Positions 18,365 to 29,249 of a DNA stretch of 32,202 nucleotides are shown piece by piece. A program made the translations under genes and the position numbers. Source of the stretch: Chara braunii (taxonomy: Eukaryota > Streptophyta > Charophyceae > Charales > Characeae); assembly GCA_003427395.1 (NCBI GenBank), contig BFEA01000109.1, positions 2,030,294 to 2,062,495 on the forward strand, written 5' to 3'. Every line of letters begins with the position of its first letter. The stretch's first letter is position 1. Under the pieces are notes generated by a model. It was not told the DNA's origin. It ran no database searches and saw only the letters and a program-made list of their open reading frames with translations.

Positions 18365-19590
18365 AGTGTTTTCTGCAAGATACGCCAGTGCATCAGACGG
18401 CGAGTGCGAGAGGGAGTTTAGGCCCTCGACAGGGTGAGTAGCGAGCGCAGGGTATCGGCAGCAAGGTGCAGCCATGCGCGACATGAGTGTGCGCGGCGTC
18501 GCGGGCCAGCAGGACGCGTGGCGTTTAATCTTATTTTTGTTATTTATTTACTTTATTTGTTTTTATTGTTTTCCAAGGTTTTAGCTCGGTAATCTGTTCT
18601 GAGGCCGACGTCGGGGCACTGTGGGCGATACGGCAGCCAAAAGACCTTAAGCAGGCCTATCGAGACTCCGGCGTGATCGGGGTGTTGACAAAATCCTACC
18701 CACGTCGGAGCGTGGACCGAAGAAGTCGATGTGCATGCGAGCCTGTGGGGGATTAGCCCATGGGGCCGGAAGAAATTTGAGTGGCGAGACTTTTTCGGGA
18801 GCACGGTGTGGTCCGAGAATAGAGGGGTTGGGTGTGCGTAGGCCCGTGGGACCCTCCTCCTCTTCTGTCATTAAAAGTTCTCATTTGAGAGTTCGCTACT
18901 ATCACAAAGGTCTGTGCCGAGCCGCTCTACCTAGGCTGCGCTTGGGTATGTAGCAGACCCGCGTCCTCGGCTCCACGGCCCGATATGAGAAAATAGGGTA
19001 GCGGGGTTTGGTTGAAGGAGGCCGGGCAGGGGGAAAACCAGAGGGAAGTTGTGGCGGAGTGGTGGCGCAGACTGCAAAGCCGGTCGGGTCGACTGTAGGA
19101 TAAAGGCCGCTTGGACCGAAGAGTAGTCGGCTCTTTCATAATCTCCCAGATGGACAGCCGGAGCTATCGAACGGCCCATCGAGCTGTTGCAGTGAGATCA
19201 GTCGGTGCCGGGCGCTGCGCTAGTTTCCAGCAGTCGGGGAAGGACGAGCGGACGACGGGAGGTTGAGAATAGCGAACGCAGAGAGGGAAGAGCCGATATG
19301 GACACGCATCTGGGCGAGATCCGACCGGTTCGGGAGGCAACCAAGAAGGAACTGGACGAAGGGGCTACGATGGTGTAGGTAGGTTAGGAAGGAGTAAGTC
19401 GGGAGGCAAGATGCAGCGGTAAGGGGATGGGTGAGACTGGAGGGTGAACCTAGACGGGAAGGTGCGCCAGGTGCGTGCAGTGATGGAGAAGAAGCGGACA
19501 CAACTAGGAGGAGGTGACTCTCGTGATACTTCATGGTTCTAGGTGAGGAGAAAGTGGTTTTGGGAGTTTTCAGATAGGGCGAATTCAACG
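18365..19590. other. Insertion interior, GC-rich left part, no recognisable gene
   Basis: Several open frames of 70-120 codons on both strands, none with a convincing family signature. A minus-strand stretch at about 18690-18800 reads PWANPPQARMHIDFFGPRSD, which resembles the start of a retroelement integrase core, but nothing around it supports more than a relic. Confidence 0.4.
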
Positions 19591-19880
19591 AGGATGTTAG
19601 TTTTAGAAGAGAGTTAGTAAATTAGCAGTTAGTGAAAAAAAGTGGTGTGCAGGAGATGGCGGAAACGAACAAGGAAGTAAGGTGAGAAACACTTATCTCC
19701 CTCATTTCTCCACGGAATGGGCGAGGGAAAGTGCTTAACTTGAAGGGGGGTTTTCTATAGCTGCAAGTCGGATGGCGAGGTTAGTTTTGCTATAGGATTA
19801 GTGGTATAGGAGTTAGGAGAAAAGGTGGTGGATGGAGGAAACGAAGACTGAGGTGGAGAGATGGTATAGCTCGCTTGTTT
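19591..19880. repeat. Two degenerate direct copies, ~184 bp apart
   Basis: Segments starting GAGGATGTTAGTTTT (about 19590) and GCGAGGTTAGTTTTG (about 19775) share in order a TTAG-rich part, GAAAAAARTGGTG-like, and GGAAACGAA blocks. Diverged, non-coding. Confidence 0.6.
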
Positions 19881-22655
19881 CCCAATGAAAACGAGCAAGC
19901 GACGGGTTGAATTCGGGATTTGGGAGGATCGCGAGCCTGATAGCCGTGGCGGATTTAGTGTTTGGGCAGTGAAATCGGAGAAACGGGCGATAAGAATTGT
20001 GTGTGTGATGGCTCGACTTGATGCGGGAAACCGCAGTTGCGGCCGATCTGTTATAGAAACAGAAAGGCTAGGATTCGTTGTCGGGGTCCTAGCCATAAGT
20101 GAGCTGAATGGCAATGGGAAATTTTTAGATGGGGTCGTGAATCTAGCGGAATGGAATGGTGAAGTTGCGCCTGGGAGTGGAGTAGCAAAGTATTTCTGCA
20201 TCTAGCCATGTTTTAGAGGAAAATTCATCTCGATTTTACTCATCCTAGGGGTGAACGAGGAGGAGAGGGGGTAGGAGCACGCACCTGATCGATGGCAACA
20301 GTTCGGGGACAACAACGCGAAGGATCGAACCGGTGGCATTATCTCCTGTTTAGGGGAGGCTTCATTCTCATTCCTGCTGTGCGATTTCATCGTAGCACAA
20401 CTAGAAGATAGGAAGATCTAGAGCGGCCCCGTGAGGAACGAATCTGCCCGATTTCTATTTGGGCAACATGGTGATGGTACTTACCTTCCACGCGACGATT
20501 GTAATGAAGGTTTCCCTTCCGCCGTCGTGACTCTAGATTTCCCACCCTTGAGGTTTAGCTTCCCTCATTTGGACTGAACCTGGCCAACCAACGATCAGGT
20601 ACACTCATATATAAGGTGCTGCAGCGGAGAAATGGAAGAAAGGGGCAACGAGTAAAGGGAAAGTAAGAGAGATGAAGATGACGACCATGTGAGGGTACGT
20701 ACCTGGTCCTGGCGATTGTCGACGAGGTCAATATCTTCACGTACTTCAGTTCAGCCACAGGGCCAGAGGAATTATCAACCGATCAATGTGTTGCACAGTC
20801 TGTTGAACGCAGAAACTACGAATGAGCTGCGAACTGGAGGCTTGCTTGTCGGTCGGTATGCTGCTCAGAACCAATCGTGTCTCGTGAATTAGCCTCATCT
20901 GGCTGGAATGCCGCTCACCATACCAGTCTATAGGCTCAGGGCGACCGGTCACAAGGGACTGCGGCACTAAGAGTTCTTTGGGTTCGTCGTAATTATTGTT
21001 GTTGCGCAATTATTGCGAAGTGTTGAACTTGCTACTAGGCATTGGTGTTGTGCACCAACGCCGAGTGGCCTGTTTTAGCTAGCTTTTGAATAAAGTGTAA
21101 GAAATATGAGGCATACGTACCTGGGACTGCGACGGGGCAAGAAGACAACACGTACCTGGTTAACGAGAAGGGGTTGCAAGCTAAACCGAAAGTCGAGTAC
21201 GGTGCCAAACTACTCAAAGCGCTACCATGGCTGCTGCATACTTCTGCAGAGAGCGTGGGAGTGAGTGATTGACGAGCAGGTTGAGGGAAGTGTCGTTCGC
21301 AGCTGTGGGGAATTGACGGCAGCGACTGTGTTTGATGAGCATAGCGATTGCAGTTCGCTGAATCCAGCATCGTGTGTCCTTACGATGCCTCATTGTTTCG
21401 CAAGAAAGCTGAGTGCACCACATCTTTGATTGTGTACTGTTGCTCAACGTTGGGAGGGAATGGTATTGTAATCATGACCAGAGCACCGGGGAAAACCGAG
21501 TTCGCATCGTGGTGGTGGGGCATGATGTGTGGGAGGGATATCGCTGTTACCACTGCCGAGTGTGGTTATTGTTGAGGGAGGACTGTCGAGTTCAGTCTGA
21601 GGGGACTAGAAGAGATTGTGGCTGCAGATGTCGGCACCGTGCGTTGCCGACAGCGAGCTGCCAGTAGCGGCATAACGGAGTGGCCATAACTGCAGATAGA
21701 GGACTGAAACGTGCCAGTGCGTATTTTTGACTCGCCGATGCTGCTGCTGCGGCAGCCTTTGAGCGGCCTATTGCAATATCCCACTGCGCTGTTGGCAGCA
21801 CTTAGCAAATACTGGTTGTGCATGCGCTATATAGTACGACGCTGGTGCATGGTCTACAACGTGCATTGTTGGAATCTTATACAGTCTGATGTTGAGCTCT
21901 TATCGCAGGGCGCAGTGATGTGATACGTCATTATCAATAAATTACGTCAGTGCATCGAGGTTGCGTAGTGGTAACTTAGACGGAGGTTGAAGCCGTGAGA
22001 CTTGGAAAAGTGGTCAGGAAGTGAAAAGATTATCATTGCGACTTGGGAGGTCGTCAAGAGTGCCGCTTTGATTTGCGGTTGTGCATGGTTTAAACCATCT
22101 TCACGTGCACTTTGGCCATTATTGCGGGGCCCTCAAGCGCATCAAGGAAACAAGACCCTCTCTCGCAAGTCTGAGTGCACCTCTCCTGGATCAAAAAGAC
22201 TCAAATTTTTCTTCCTTCTGTCCTTCTTACTCTAAGTCTAGTCTGTGGTTACGAGAGGAAGGCGGCAGGCGGGATTGCAACCCGTAGGACCGCAGCAAGA
22301 CTCGGTGGGGAGTTTGCCCACCGATTGCGGGAGCTCTGCCGGAACTCAGAAGGAGTTCTGGAGGCAGGGAACCGAGAGGTAAATGTTTCCTCCTCCTTCT
22401 ATAAACCCAACTATAACCCTTATTTGTACATCTTGCTATGATTGACTGAGTGAACTGCATGCATCCTTACTTTGACTTTCAGTATTGACTTTCAGGACAT
22501 AATTCAGATTTAAGTAAGAGAATGATGTCTGTGCAAACTCAGTTTCAGTTTTATTGTCTGACTGAAAGCAGTTGTGAGAGTGCATCTGGGGGAAAGGTGG
22601 AAGGAAGACAGTATTGCTTGTGCCTGACTGGGTCAACCAAAGGCTGGGCAAGTCT
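19881..22655. other. Insertion interior, middle part, no recognisable gene
   Basis: 2.8 kb of mixed composition. Overlapping frames of 106 codons (plus, 19885-20205) and 148 codons (minus, 19755-20201) have no recognisable domain. On the minus strand, several AGGTRMGT splice-donor-like words occur (complements at 20279, 20479, 20697, 21115 and 21150). Confidence 0.45.
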
Positions 22656-23240
22656 CCATAAGTTTGGGGAGGCCTAGTGCTATGTTTATTTTTGAATTGC
22701 CTGGAGGACCAAACATATTCCATAAGTTTGGGTGACTTCGTCGCCTTGCTTACTTTTGGTTTACTTCAGTTTCTTTTGGTTTTAGGTGACTCAGTCTCTT
22801 CCTGCTTTGGCTTTAAGAGAACGAACCAGGTTGAGGACCAAGACATGTTCCATCCGACGCCGCGCACATGCTGAAACCAAAAGGCCATAACTTGGCTATA
22901 CTTTACTATTATTTTATCTATGAACAGACTAGTCAGACAGGGTTCCATTAGTTTGGGTGGTCTAACTATAGCTTATCACAAACTGAAGAGAGTATTAATT
23001 AAGAATAAACTTGAAGTACGAAGGGCCAGACTGAATCTTGAGCTAAAGATGATCGGTTCAGTTATATACTACCTCAAAATACTAAGTGAAGATAATTATA
23101 TAAAACTTGGATACTTCAACAGTTCAGGACGACTAGGGTGACCTAGTCATATGTCCAAAAGAAGAGAAAAATTCTTGTTCTCTGTTTGTGTATACTCCAT
23201 GGCTAAGCTAGACATGTCCCATAAGTTTGGGTGGTCTAGC
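22656..23240. repeat. Interspersed CCATAAGTTTGGG motif, four copies
   Basis: CCATAAGTTTGGG or CCATTAGTTTGGG at 22656, 22720, 22945 and 23219, each followed by a GTGG/GTGA/GAGG-type stretch and, in two copies, GGTCTA. A related GACCAARACATRTTCCAT context precedes some copies. The spacing is irregular (64, 225 and 274 bp). Confidence 0.7.
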
Positions 23241-23519
23241 TTTATGCCTTATGTAAGCTGGATATAAATGGATAAATCATTGAAAGATCATTAACTATTG
23301 TTTGATAAGGTTGATTTTGGGCTGGTGAGAGTACTTACCTTTGTGGTTTGGCCTGCATGTGACTGAGTGAGACTACTACTTAGTTTGAGTTTCAGTTTGA
23401 TAGCTAGTTGCTTTAGATACTCGCCACGTGCTAGAGTGATAGGAGGTAGTGTCAATTCCTGCATTTTCTGAGCTAAGTTTTTTTTACTTAAATCAATTTT
23501 TGTATTTTTTGGGATCTTT

Positions 23520-24090
23520 TATTATACGTGGTCTTGTATAATTTAAATCTTGGTAAGCCATTTTCTCTACGGGAAGCGCTGCCGAAATTTCAACAAAACC
23601 AAGGAGTTAGTCAAATTTTGGCTTTCAAAAGCTCAGTTTGTCTAAATTATATATACGACTTAGTAAAAATCTGGGAAGTCTCCTTTTCTAAAGGGAGTGT
23701 TGCCCAATTTTTTGTTGATTCAAGGAGTTAGACAAATTTGGACTTTGGGAAGTCAAAGTTATTTTCTAGGCTTTGAACTTAGCTTTGTATAAATCTTGGA
23801 AAACACTTTTTCTACGGGAAGCGGTGCATAATTTTCTATAAATCTAAGGGGTTAGTTAAACTTTGTCTTAAGTTAAACTCAAGTCTGGCTTCCGAGTTCT
23901 TATCTGACTTAGTATAAATCTGGGAAGTCTACCTTTCCAAAGGAGATGCTGCCCAAATTTTTACTAATTCAGGGAGTTGGATAAAATTTAACTTTCCAAA
24001 GTTAAATATTATTTCTGTTTTAATATCTGAGCTAGTATAAATTCTGAGAAGACACTTTTCCTACGGGAAGCGCTGTCGAATTTTTCTTAG
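23520..24090 (+). repeat. Five-unit tandem array, ~123-bp unit with alternating A and B types
   Basis: Anchors CTACGGGAAGCGCTG (23568), CTAAAGGGAGTGTTGCCC (23688), CTACGGGAAGCGGTGC (23812), CCAAAGGAGATGCTGCCC (23937) and CTACGGGAAGCGCTGTC (24061) are 120-126 bp apart. Units 1, 3 and 5 share the CTACGGGAAGC form; units 2 and 4 share the AARGGAGTG...GCCC form. Each unit also has TATAAATCTKGGAA-like sequence before the anchor and GGAGTTAG-like sequence after it. Confidence 0.88.
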
Positions 24091-25064
24091 TTTAGAAGAG
24101 ATAGATTATATTTTGACAGGTTGTGACTCTGGCGATCCACTCTGGGGGAGATTCTGCCATAGGTCTACCTTTTTTTGGGCACTGACGTAGAGGTAGACCG
24201 AGGCTTGGTTATCAGGAAAGTTTTGAGTGAGAACGTGTCATGGGGATTTAATCTCTATACATTGACGATTTAGCTTGAACATTGACCTAACGTATGATAC
24301 ATGTCTTCTTTGGACATTCGATCCAGGATTTAGACTAACTTCAGCTTGATCCTACGAGGATCATTTTCTGTTATCACTGATAACAGGTCGGTTGGTTGAT
24401 CGCCGACTCGTTGATTCACAACACAACTTTGCTTACACCTGTACCTCAACTTGATTGCCTCAACCCTGAGATTTGATATGTTTCTTTGAGGGTTTTAACC
24501 GGACTTCTTTTAAATGGTCATTATAAAGAACTTATGAGACTTACGGAAAGTTGAACTATGATTGGGGCTTGAGTGTGTGAGGTGTGGTGTGAGTTACAGA
24601 GAACAGTAAAGTTGACCACATTGGGGTATGACAATGTGGCTATTGTGTGTGCCTGTGTTTTATGCAGGTTAGTAGTTTGGAGCTTGGTATATCAGCCATA
24701 CCTTGGAGATAGTGAGAATGACAACCATGTGACGCACGATCTGCATACCTGATGGGTTTATGTTTCCCCTTCTTTTGATATATGAGTGTTGGGACATTTA
24801 TTTATTTATTGATTGATTTTGTTTGTTAATTTTTATAGTTGGACGTTGGAGTCCGTGGCAGCCGTCAAAGTCAAACCCCTTTACTTATTTTCAGACTCTG
24901 GATGAGAGAGCTAGTCTCCAGGGCGATAAGAGACGATTGCCACCACAAGTATGAACCTGTGTACCACCCTCTCTCCGCAGGGTGCGGAAGAGGGTGTGAT
25001 TCTCAACCACACTTGGTGGTTGTCCAGCGTCGAGAGATCAATCCCTCAAGGCGCGTGTCAGCCG
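24091..25064. other. Insertion interior, right part, with hairpins before the terminal repeat
   Basis: No gene. Two good hairpins lie close together: ACCCTCT...TCCGC-AGGGT-GCGGA...AGAGGGT at about 24965-24997 and CAACCAC-ACTTG-GTGGTTG at about 25004-25022. Confidence 0.55.
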
Positions 25065-25804
25065 ACACTTGAGTGTCGAATGCGACCCTTGAGATTAACG
25101 AGGACCGCATGAGTATGGGTACTACATAGTACGCCATCATTGTGACTGCCTGCGTAAGCATGCATTACGAGTCGATATGAGTTAGCCTGCGTCCACACGG
25201 TTTTATACTAAGTCTTGCGTGCGACGCCTATCCGATTTCCGCATCGGAGAGTTATGGGTTGGCTACTAAGAGATTATGAGTGTTGTCGCGTTGTTTGTTC
25301 TGCGCCGTTCTGTATGTGTGCGTGTCCGTGCGTGTTTTAACTTTTAGTTCTTAGAGTGGTGTACGCGTGGTGTGTGGGATGCGTCCTAGTCGACCGACGA
25401 CGGGCCGCGCTTGGGACTTCAGCCCCCCAAGACGTCGGTTCGCGTGCGGGTCCGATAGAGGTCTAAAACCCTGCGTTCCCCCTATGCTAGAGCGAACGAG
25501 AAACGCCCTCGGCTGGTCCACCTCTGCGATTGCAGTTGATGAGCTTTCGTACTGTGGACTGGTAACTCGGCGGGGATACGCCCACTGAAGGGAGGTGACA
25601 ACTCCCGTAAGGTGGAGGTAAGTCGTGCCTCACGTAGGCCCTATCCTGCCGTAGGGGCTCGGGAGAGGTATGGCTGGCGCACTCGGCCGAAGCGGCTTGC
25701 AGAGGCTCCATGTGTATTCGCGACGAGGATCAGACCGACTCCTGCGTGATGCGGCCAGGAGGGTCCCGCCCAGTTTCGTGTGGTGCTGGACCAATGCGCT
25801 CGAC
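25065..25804 (+). repeat. Dispersed terminal repeat, copy 2 (right end of the 7.47-kb insertion)
   Basis: It aligns with 2287-3001 along its length and ends exactly at the gag junction (CTCGACA, then TCGA and gag sequence), so this is the true right terminus of the element. It contains TTTTATACTAAGTC at 25201 and AGGTAAGT at 25617-25624 in the same order as copy 1. Read from 25074, the termini TGTCG ... CGACA are mutually inverted; in copy 1 they are TGTCA ... TGACA. Confidence 0.8.
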
Positions 25805-26560
25805 ATCGACCTTCATGGATTTTCAGACGTTCCTCGAGGATCGCTTCGGAGCTCGACACGATGTGACTGACGCCTTCGAGCGTGTCGTCAGTACACGCTG
25901 GTCCAGCTTTGGTGGCGCTGCCGACCGGGACCGCCAAATCCAGGTCTTTCAGGACACCCTCCTTATTTGCGATGTGGCATTTCTCCCCGAGGCTTCCCTC
26001 ATCGATCGCTTCTTGGCCAGCCTTCCCCTTGAGTACCGCTCACTTTCTCCTCCCAGCCTCAGTGTACTGGTTACACTCTCCCCTTCTCTCACGACACTTC
26101 CCAGTGTCTTTTTCCTTTCCACAATCGTCCCCGTCGTTCCGAGCTGCAGGGCTTCCACTTCTCACGCCACTTCAGCGCGCTCGAGTATGGTGAGCAGGAC
26201 GTTGTTGCCCCGCTATCGCCTGAGGGTGACCATAGTGACGACCTCGACCTCTGCAACGCACTGCAACGCAGTCCACTACCACCTGCATGACTCTACCCTC
26301 CCTATAGTCGAACACCTATTGCTCGCCCTCTCCACCCGCTCTCGGACATGCAGCCGCTCTGGTTATGTTGGCGCGTCACCCCCCGAGGTCCCTCAGCGGG
26401 ACCTCCCCAAGGGCTTTGTCCCTCCTCGCGGTGTCCTTTCCGCTGAGGAGCGAGCAGCCATTTTGGGCCGGCGTGTGTGTTTGCGCTACCGCTAGGACGG
26501 TCATACCTCCTCGAGGTACCCTTACACCTCTGCCCTCGATCGCCACTACGCTGAGTTTTT
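25805..26560 (+). pseudogene. Ty3/gypsy gag, C-terminal part with damaged zinc knuckle
   Basis: Resumes the capsid domain with FMDFQTFLEDRFGARHDVTD, then WSSFGGAADRDRQIQVFQDT and PEASLIDRFLASLPLEYRS, typical retrotransposon gag C-lobe sequence. The middle (26060-26350) has drifted out of frame or decayed. The end, PKGFVPPRGVLSAEERAAIL, leads into a CCHC knuckle in which two of the three cysteines read tyrosine: C 26478, Y 26487, H 26502, Y 26517, with a TAG at 26493 between them. Each change fits a single G-to-A or C-to-T transition. The open frame begins upstream at 25710 only by chance continuation into the inserted terminal repeat. Confidence 0.85.
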
Positions 26561-27069
26561 CCGCCAGCGCCGTGTTCAGTCCCCCCCCGGCGCCTCGCAT
26601 CCGTGAGGCGCCTCCTAGCCACGATGCAGTGTACACCTGCGCCCTCCTCAGTAGTCGGCTTCCCGACATCTCCATCGAGGTTTGCCCCTCTCGCTACTAG
26701 AGTTGAGGTATCGCAGGACCCGACAGAGTGGACTCAACCCACTGTTGCAGTACCTTATGCGCATCCGCAGACCACCGTCTCCCCTCCTACCTCTCCGCGA
26801 CTACCGACGCGTCGAACCATTCGCTCAGCCCGTTGGAGCAAGCAGCTTGCAACTTGCGAGGACGTTGTGTCCTCACTTATGGACTTGAGCATGCTCCACG
26901 CTCGTCAGGAGCGACTCACCCTCCATGTCGCTGCACTGCGTCGCCTTCTCGCCATCCTCTCTGACCCTGATCGCACCCTCCCGATTATTTCAGTCTGACT
27001 CGGGACCTCCACGAGGGTGCACTTAGCGTTGCGGAATTCCGGTTCTCCGAACGACTTCATTCCATACGG
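26561..27069 (+). pseudogene. Gag-pol linker region, decayed
   Basis: Open frames in several phases but no continuous domain. Position and Pro/Arg/Ser-rich composition suit the linker and protease N-terminal region of the element. Confidence 0.45.
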
Positions 27070-27560
27070 ATGGTGAAGGAAGCACGCTTACCCACGACAG
27101 GGTCTCCGACTCCCATCTCCGTCACCCTAGGAGATGACAAGACCCAATGCTTCTTCGATCAGACGGTCACTGACCTCCCTTTCTTTCTCACTCTGGAGCC
27201 GACTGATCGTCCCCCTGCGTCTTGTCGCTACTGCTCCTCAACACATTTCGATGTGATGGAGACGGGGTACGACTTCATTCTCGGTACTTCGTGGTCTCGT
27301 CGGTTCCGAAGCATCGAGGCCAATTGAGCAACCAATACTCTCGTTCTAAGAACGAAGTGTGGACGAACGTATCGCGTACCTTTCATAGGTACCACTGCGA
27401 CACCACGTCCCGATCCTCCTCCCCCAGAGCCTTCCGTGCCCACACCATCTCCTACTATTATCGTCACCTCGCCCCGACAGTTCGCCCACTTTATTCGACA
27501 AGACGACGTCACCTTCTTTACGGTGAACGTTACGGATCTCTTGCACTATTATCCACCCTG
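27070..27560 (+). pseudogene. Ty3/gypsy pol: protease segment
   Basis: One frame from 27070, interrupted by a single TGA at 27328, continues into the reverse transcriptase. The retropepsin fold is suggested by SVTLGDDKTQCFFDQTVTDL, FFLTLEP and the late flap-to-end motif YDFILGTSWSRRF, which corresponds to the common YDVILGMDWL. The catalytic D-S/T-G is not seen, so it is either lost or lies in the decayed part upstream. A Pro-rich linker ([17 protein letters not shown]) follows. Confidence 0.75.
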
Positions 27561-28571
27561 TCCAGACGCCGAGCTCATCTCTCTGGAGCCAGATCCTCCT
27601 TCTATCTTCATGGCTTCCATCTCTACTTCCTTCCCTCCGCAGTTCGTCGAGTCCACCTCGTCGTCGCGCGCCGATGCTGATGCTGAGGAACTAGGACGCT
27701 ATACGGCTGACCTGGAGCCCGCAGTTCGTGACCTCTTTCGAGAGTACCATAACGTTTTCCCATTGTCGTTCTCGTACATCGGCATCCCACCGATGCGCGA
27801 CATCGAGCACTCCATCCAGCTTGTGTCTGACTACCAGACACCCTACAAACTCTCGATCCCCGAGCCCACTGAACTCAAACGTCAGCTTGAGAAGCTCCTG
27901 GGACCGGGTTTCATTAAACCGAACAACTCGCCGTGGGGCGCACCCGTCCTCTTTGCGCGCAAAGCGGATGGAACCCTTCGTCTCTGCATCGATTATCGAG
28001 GTCTCAACCGCTACACGGTTAATAACAACTACCCCCTGCCTCGTCCGACGAGCTGTTCGACCGCCTAGCAGGCAACCGCTTCTTTACGAAGATTGATCTT
28101 TATAGCGGTTACCATCAGATCCGCGTCGCTGCAGCAGACCAACTGAAGATAGCGTTCCGATCGCACTTTGGCCACTATGAGTTTATGGTGATGCCATTTG
28201 GCCTCACCAACGCACCGGCTACCTTCCAGACGATGATGAACGACATCTTCAGGGACATCCTGGAGCAGTACGTTCTCGTCTACCTCGACGATATACTGAT
28301 CTATAGTCGTACCCTTGAGGAGCATCTCAGACACCTCCGCGACGTCCTTGATTGCATGCGCAGACATGGTTTCTACGCCAAGCTGAGCAAGTGCCGCTTT
28401 CGGCGCTTTGCCCAACACAAAGTGGATTTCTTAGGACACTATGTGTCTGACCAGGGTCTCCACATGGACGACGCGAAGATCACTGCTACCGCGGAGTGGC
28501 CCGTCACCACATCCGACAAGCAGCTTCGCAGTTTCCTAGGCCTCGCTAGTTACTATAGTAATTTCATCCAG
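27561..28571 (+). pseudogene. Ty3/gypsy pol: reverse transcriptase
   Basis: RT landmarks in order: [43 protein letters not shown], then a one-base frameshift near 28042 and KIDLYSGYHQIRV (motif A, catalytic D), FMVMPFGLTNAPATFQ (motif B), and VYLDDILIYS (motif C, YLDD at 28281-28292), KLSKCRF, VDFLGHYVS and LRSFLGLASYY. This is the Ty3/gypsy type. Apart from the frameshift and a TGA at 28572, the RT is well preserved. Confidence 0.93.
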
Positions 28572-29249
28572 TGATACGCTAGGTATTCCTACATCCTTAC
28601 CTCTACCCTCCTTCGGAAGAACAAACTTTGAGCTTGGACACCGCTCCACGAGGACGCCTTCCGCGCCCTCACGAAGGAGGTGAGATGTGCACCGGTTCTC
28701 CTCCTACCCGATTTTGATCGCCCTTTTATCCTTACCACCGATGCGTCAGACTTTGCTGTAGTAAGAGTGCTTTCTCATATTTTTCCTTCCTCTCCCAATT
28801 CCTCTCATCCTCGCATCCCTCACTTCCCACCCCCTACCCCTACCACTGTTTTCTGCCTGACGTATACTCGTCTTGCTACTGACAAGCATTCTATTAACTA
28901 TTCTCCTACCATTGTCGAGGACAACACTGTCGAGTCTCGCTCAGGTGATTGTCTGATAACCTTTTACTCTCGTTAGCTCCTGCCCGCCGAGAAAAGCTAC
29001 ACTGCTGATGAACGTGAGGTTCTCGCAGTAGTTTATTCCACTCCGCACTGACGCCACTACCTGCACAGGGCACCGTTCACAATGTGCACGGACAACTCTG
29101 TTGTACAGGCTTTTCTTACAAACCCGAAGCTCACTCCTTGACAGGCTCACTGGTGGCGCGACCTATCCGAGTTTAGTTTCACCAATGAGCACGTCAAGGG
29201 TGAGACCAATCGGGTCGTAGATACCTTATCTCGGTGCCCTGACCATAAT
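28572..29249 (+). pseudogene. Ty3/gypsy pol: RNase H with an expanded loop
   Basis: Same frame as the RT after the TGA. The tether includes TPLHEDAFRALTKEV. RNase H begins PFILTTDASDFAV (catalytic D), and TADEREVLAVVY holds the catalytic glutamate. FTMCTDNSVVQAFLTN gives the third acidic residue, and the end is NEHVKGETNRVVDTLSR. Between DASDFAV and FYSR there are about 70 residues where such elements usually have about 15, and the extra part is open without stops. Stops at 28629, 28974, 29049 and 29139 fall at Trp/Arg/Gln-like positions. Confidence 0.88.

Larger units (their letters stand above)
18332..25804 (+). mobile_element. ~7.47-kb insertion splitting gag, unclassified non-coding element
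   Basis: Removing this segment rejoins two halves of one gag capsid domain in frame. Ends read TGTCG ... CGACA with TCGA on both sides. An alternative reading is CGATGTCG ... CGACATCG flanked by ACCT or GACCT, because the junction sequence is ambiguous by a few bases. A perfect 12-bp palindrome with a 2-base loop (18339-18364) lies at the left end. The right end is terminal repeat copy 2. No open frame inside looks like a protein I know, and there is no matching repeat at the left end, so neither a normal LTR element nor a known DNA transposon can be assigned. Possibly a large retrotransposon derivative. Confidence 0.75.

Noticed and set aside
19755-20201. 148-codon minus-strand frame in the insertion
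   Set aside because: Ser/Pro/Thr-rich, overlaps an open plus frame, no recognisable motif or supporting context.
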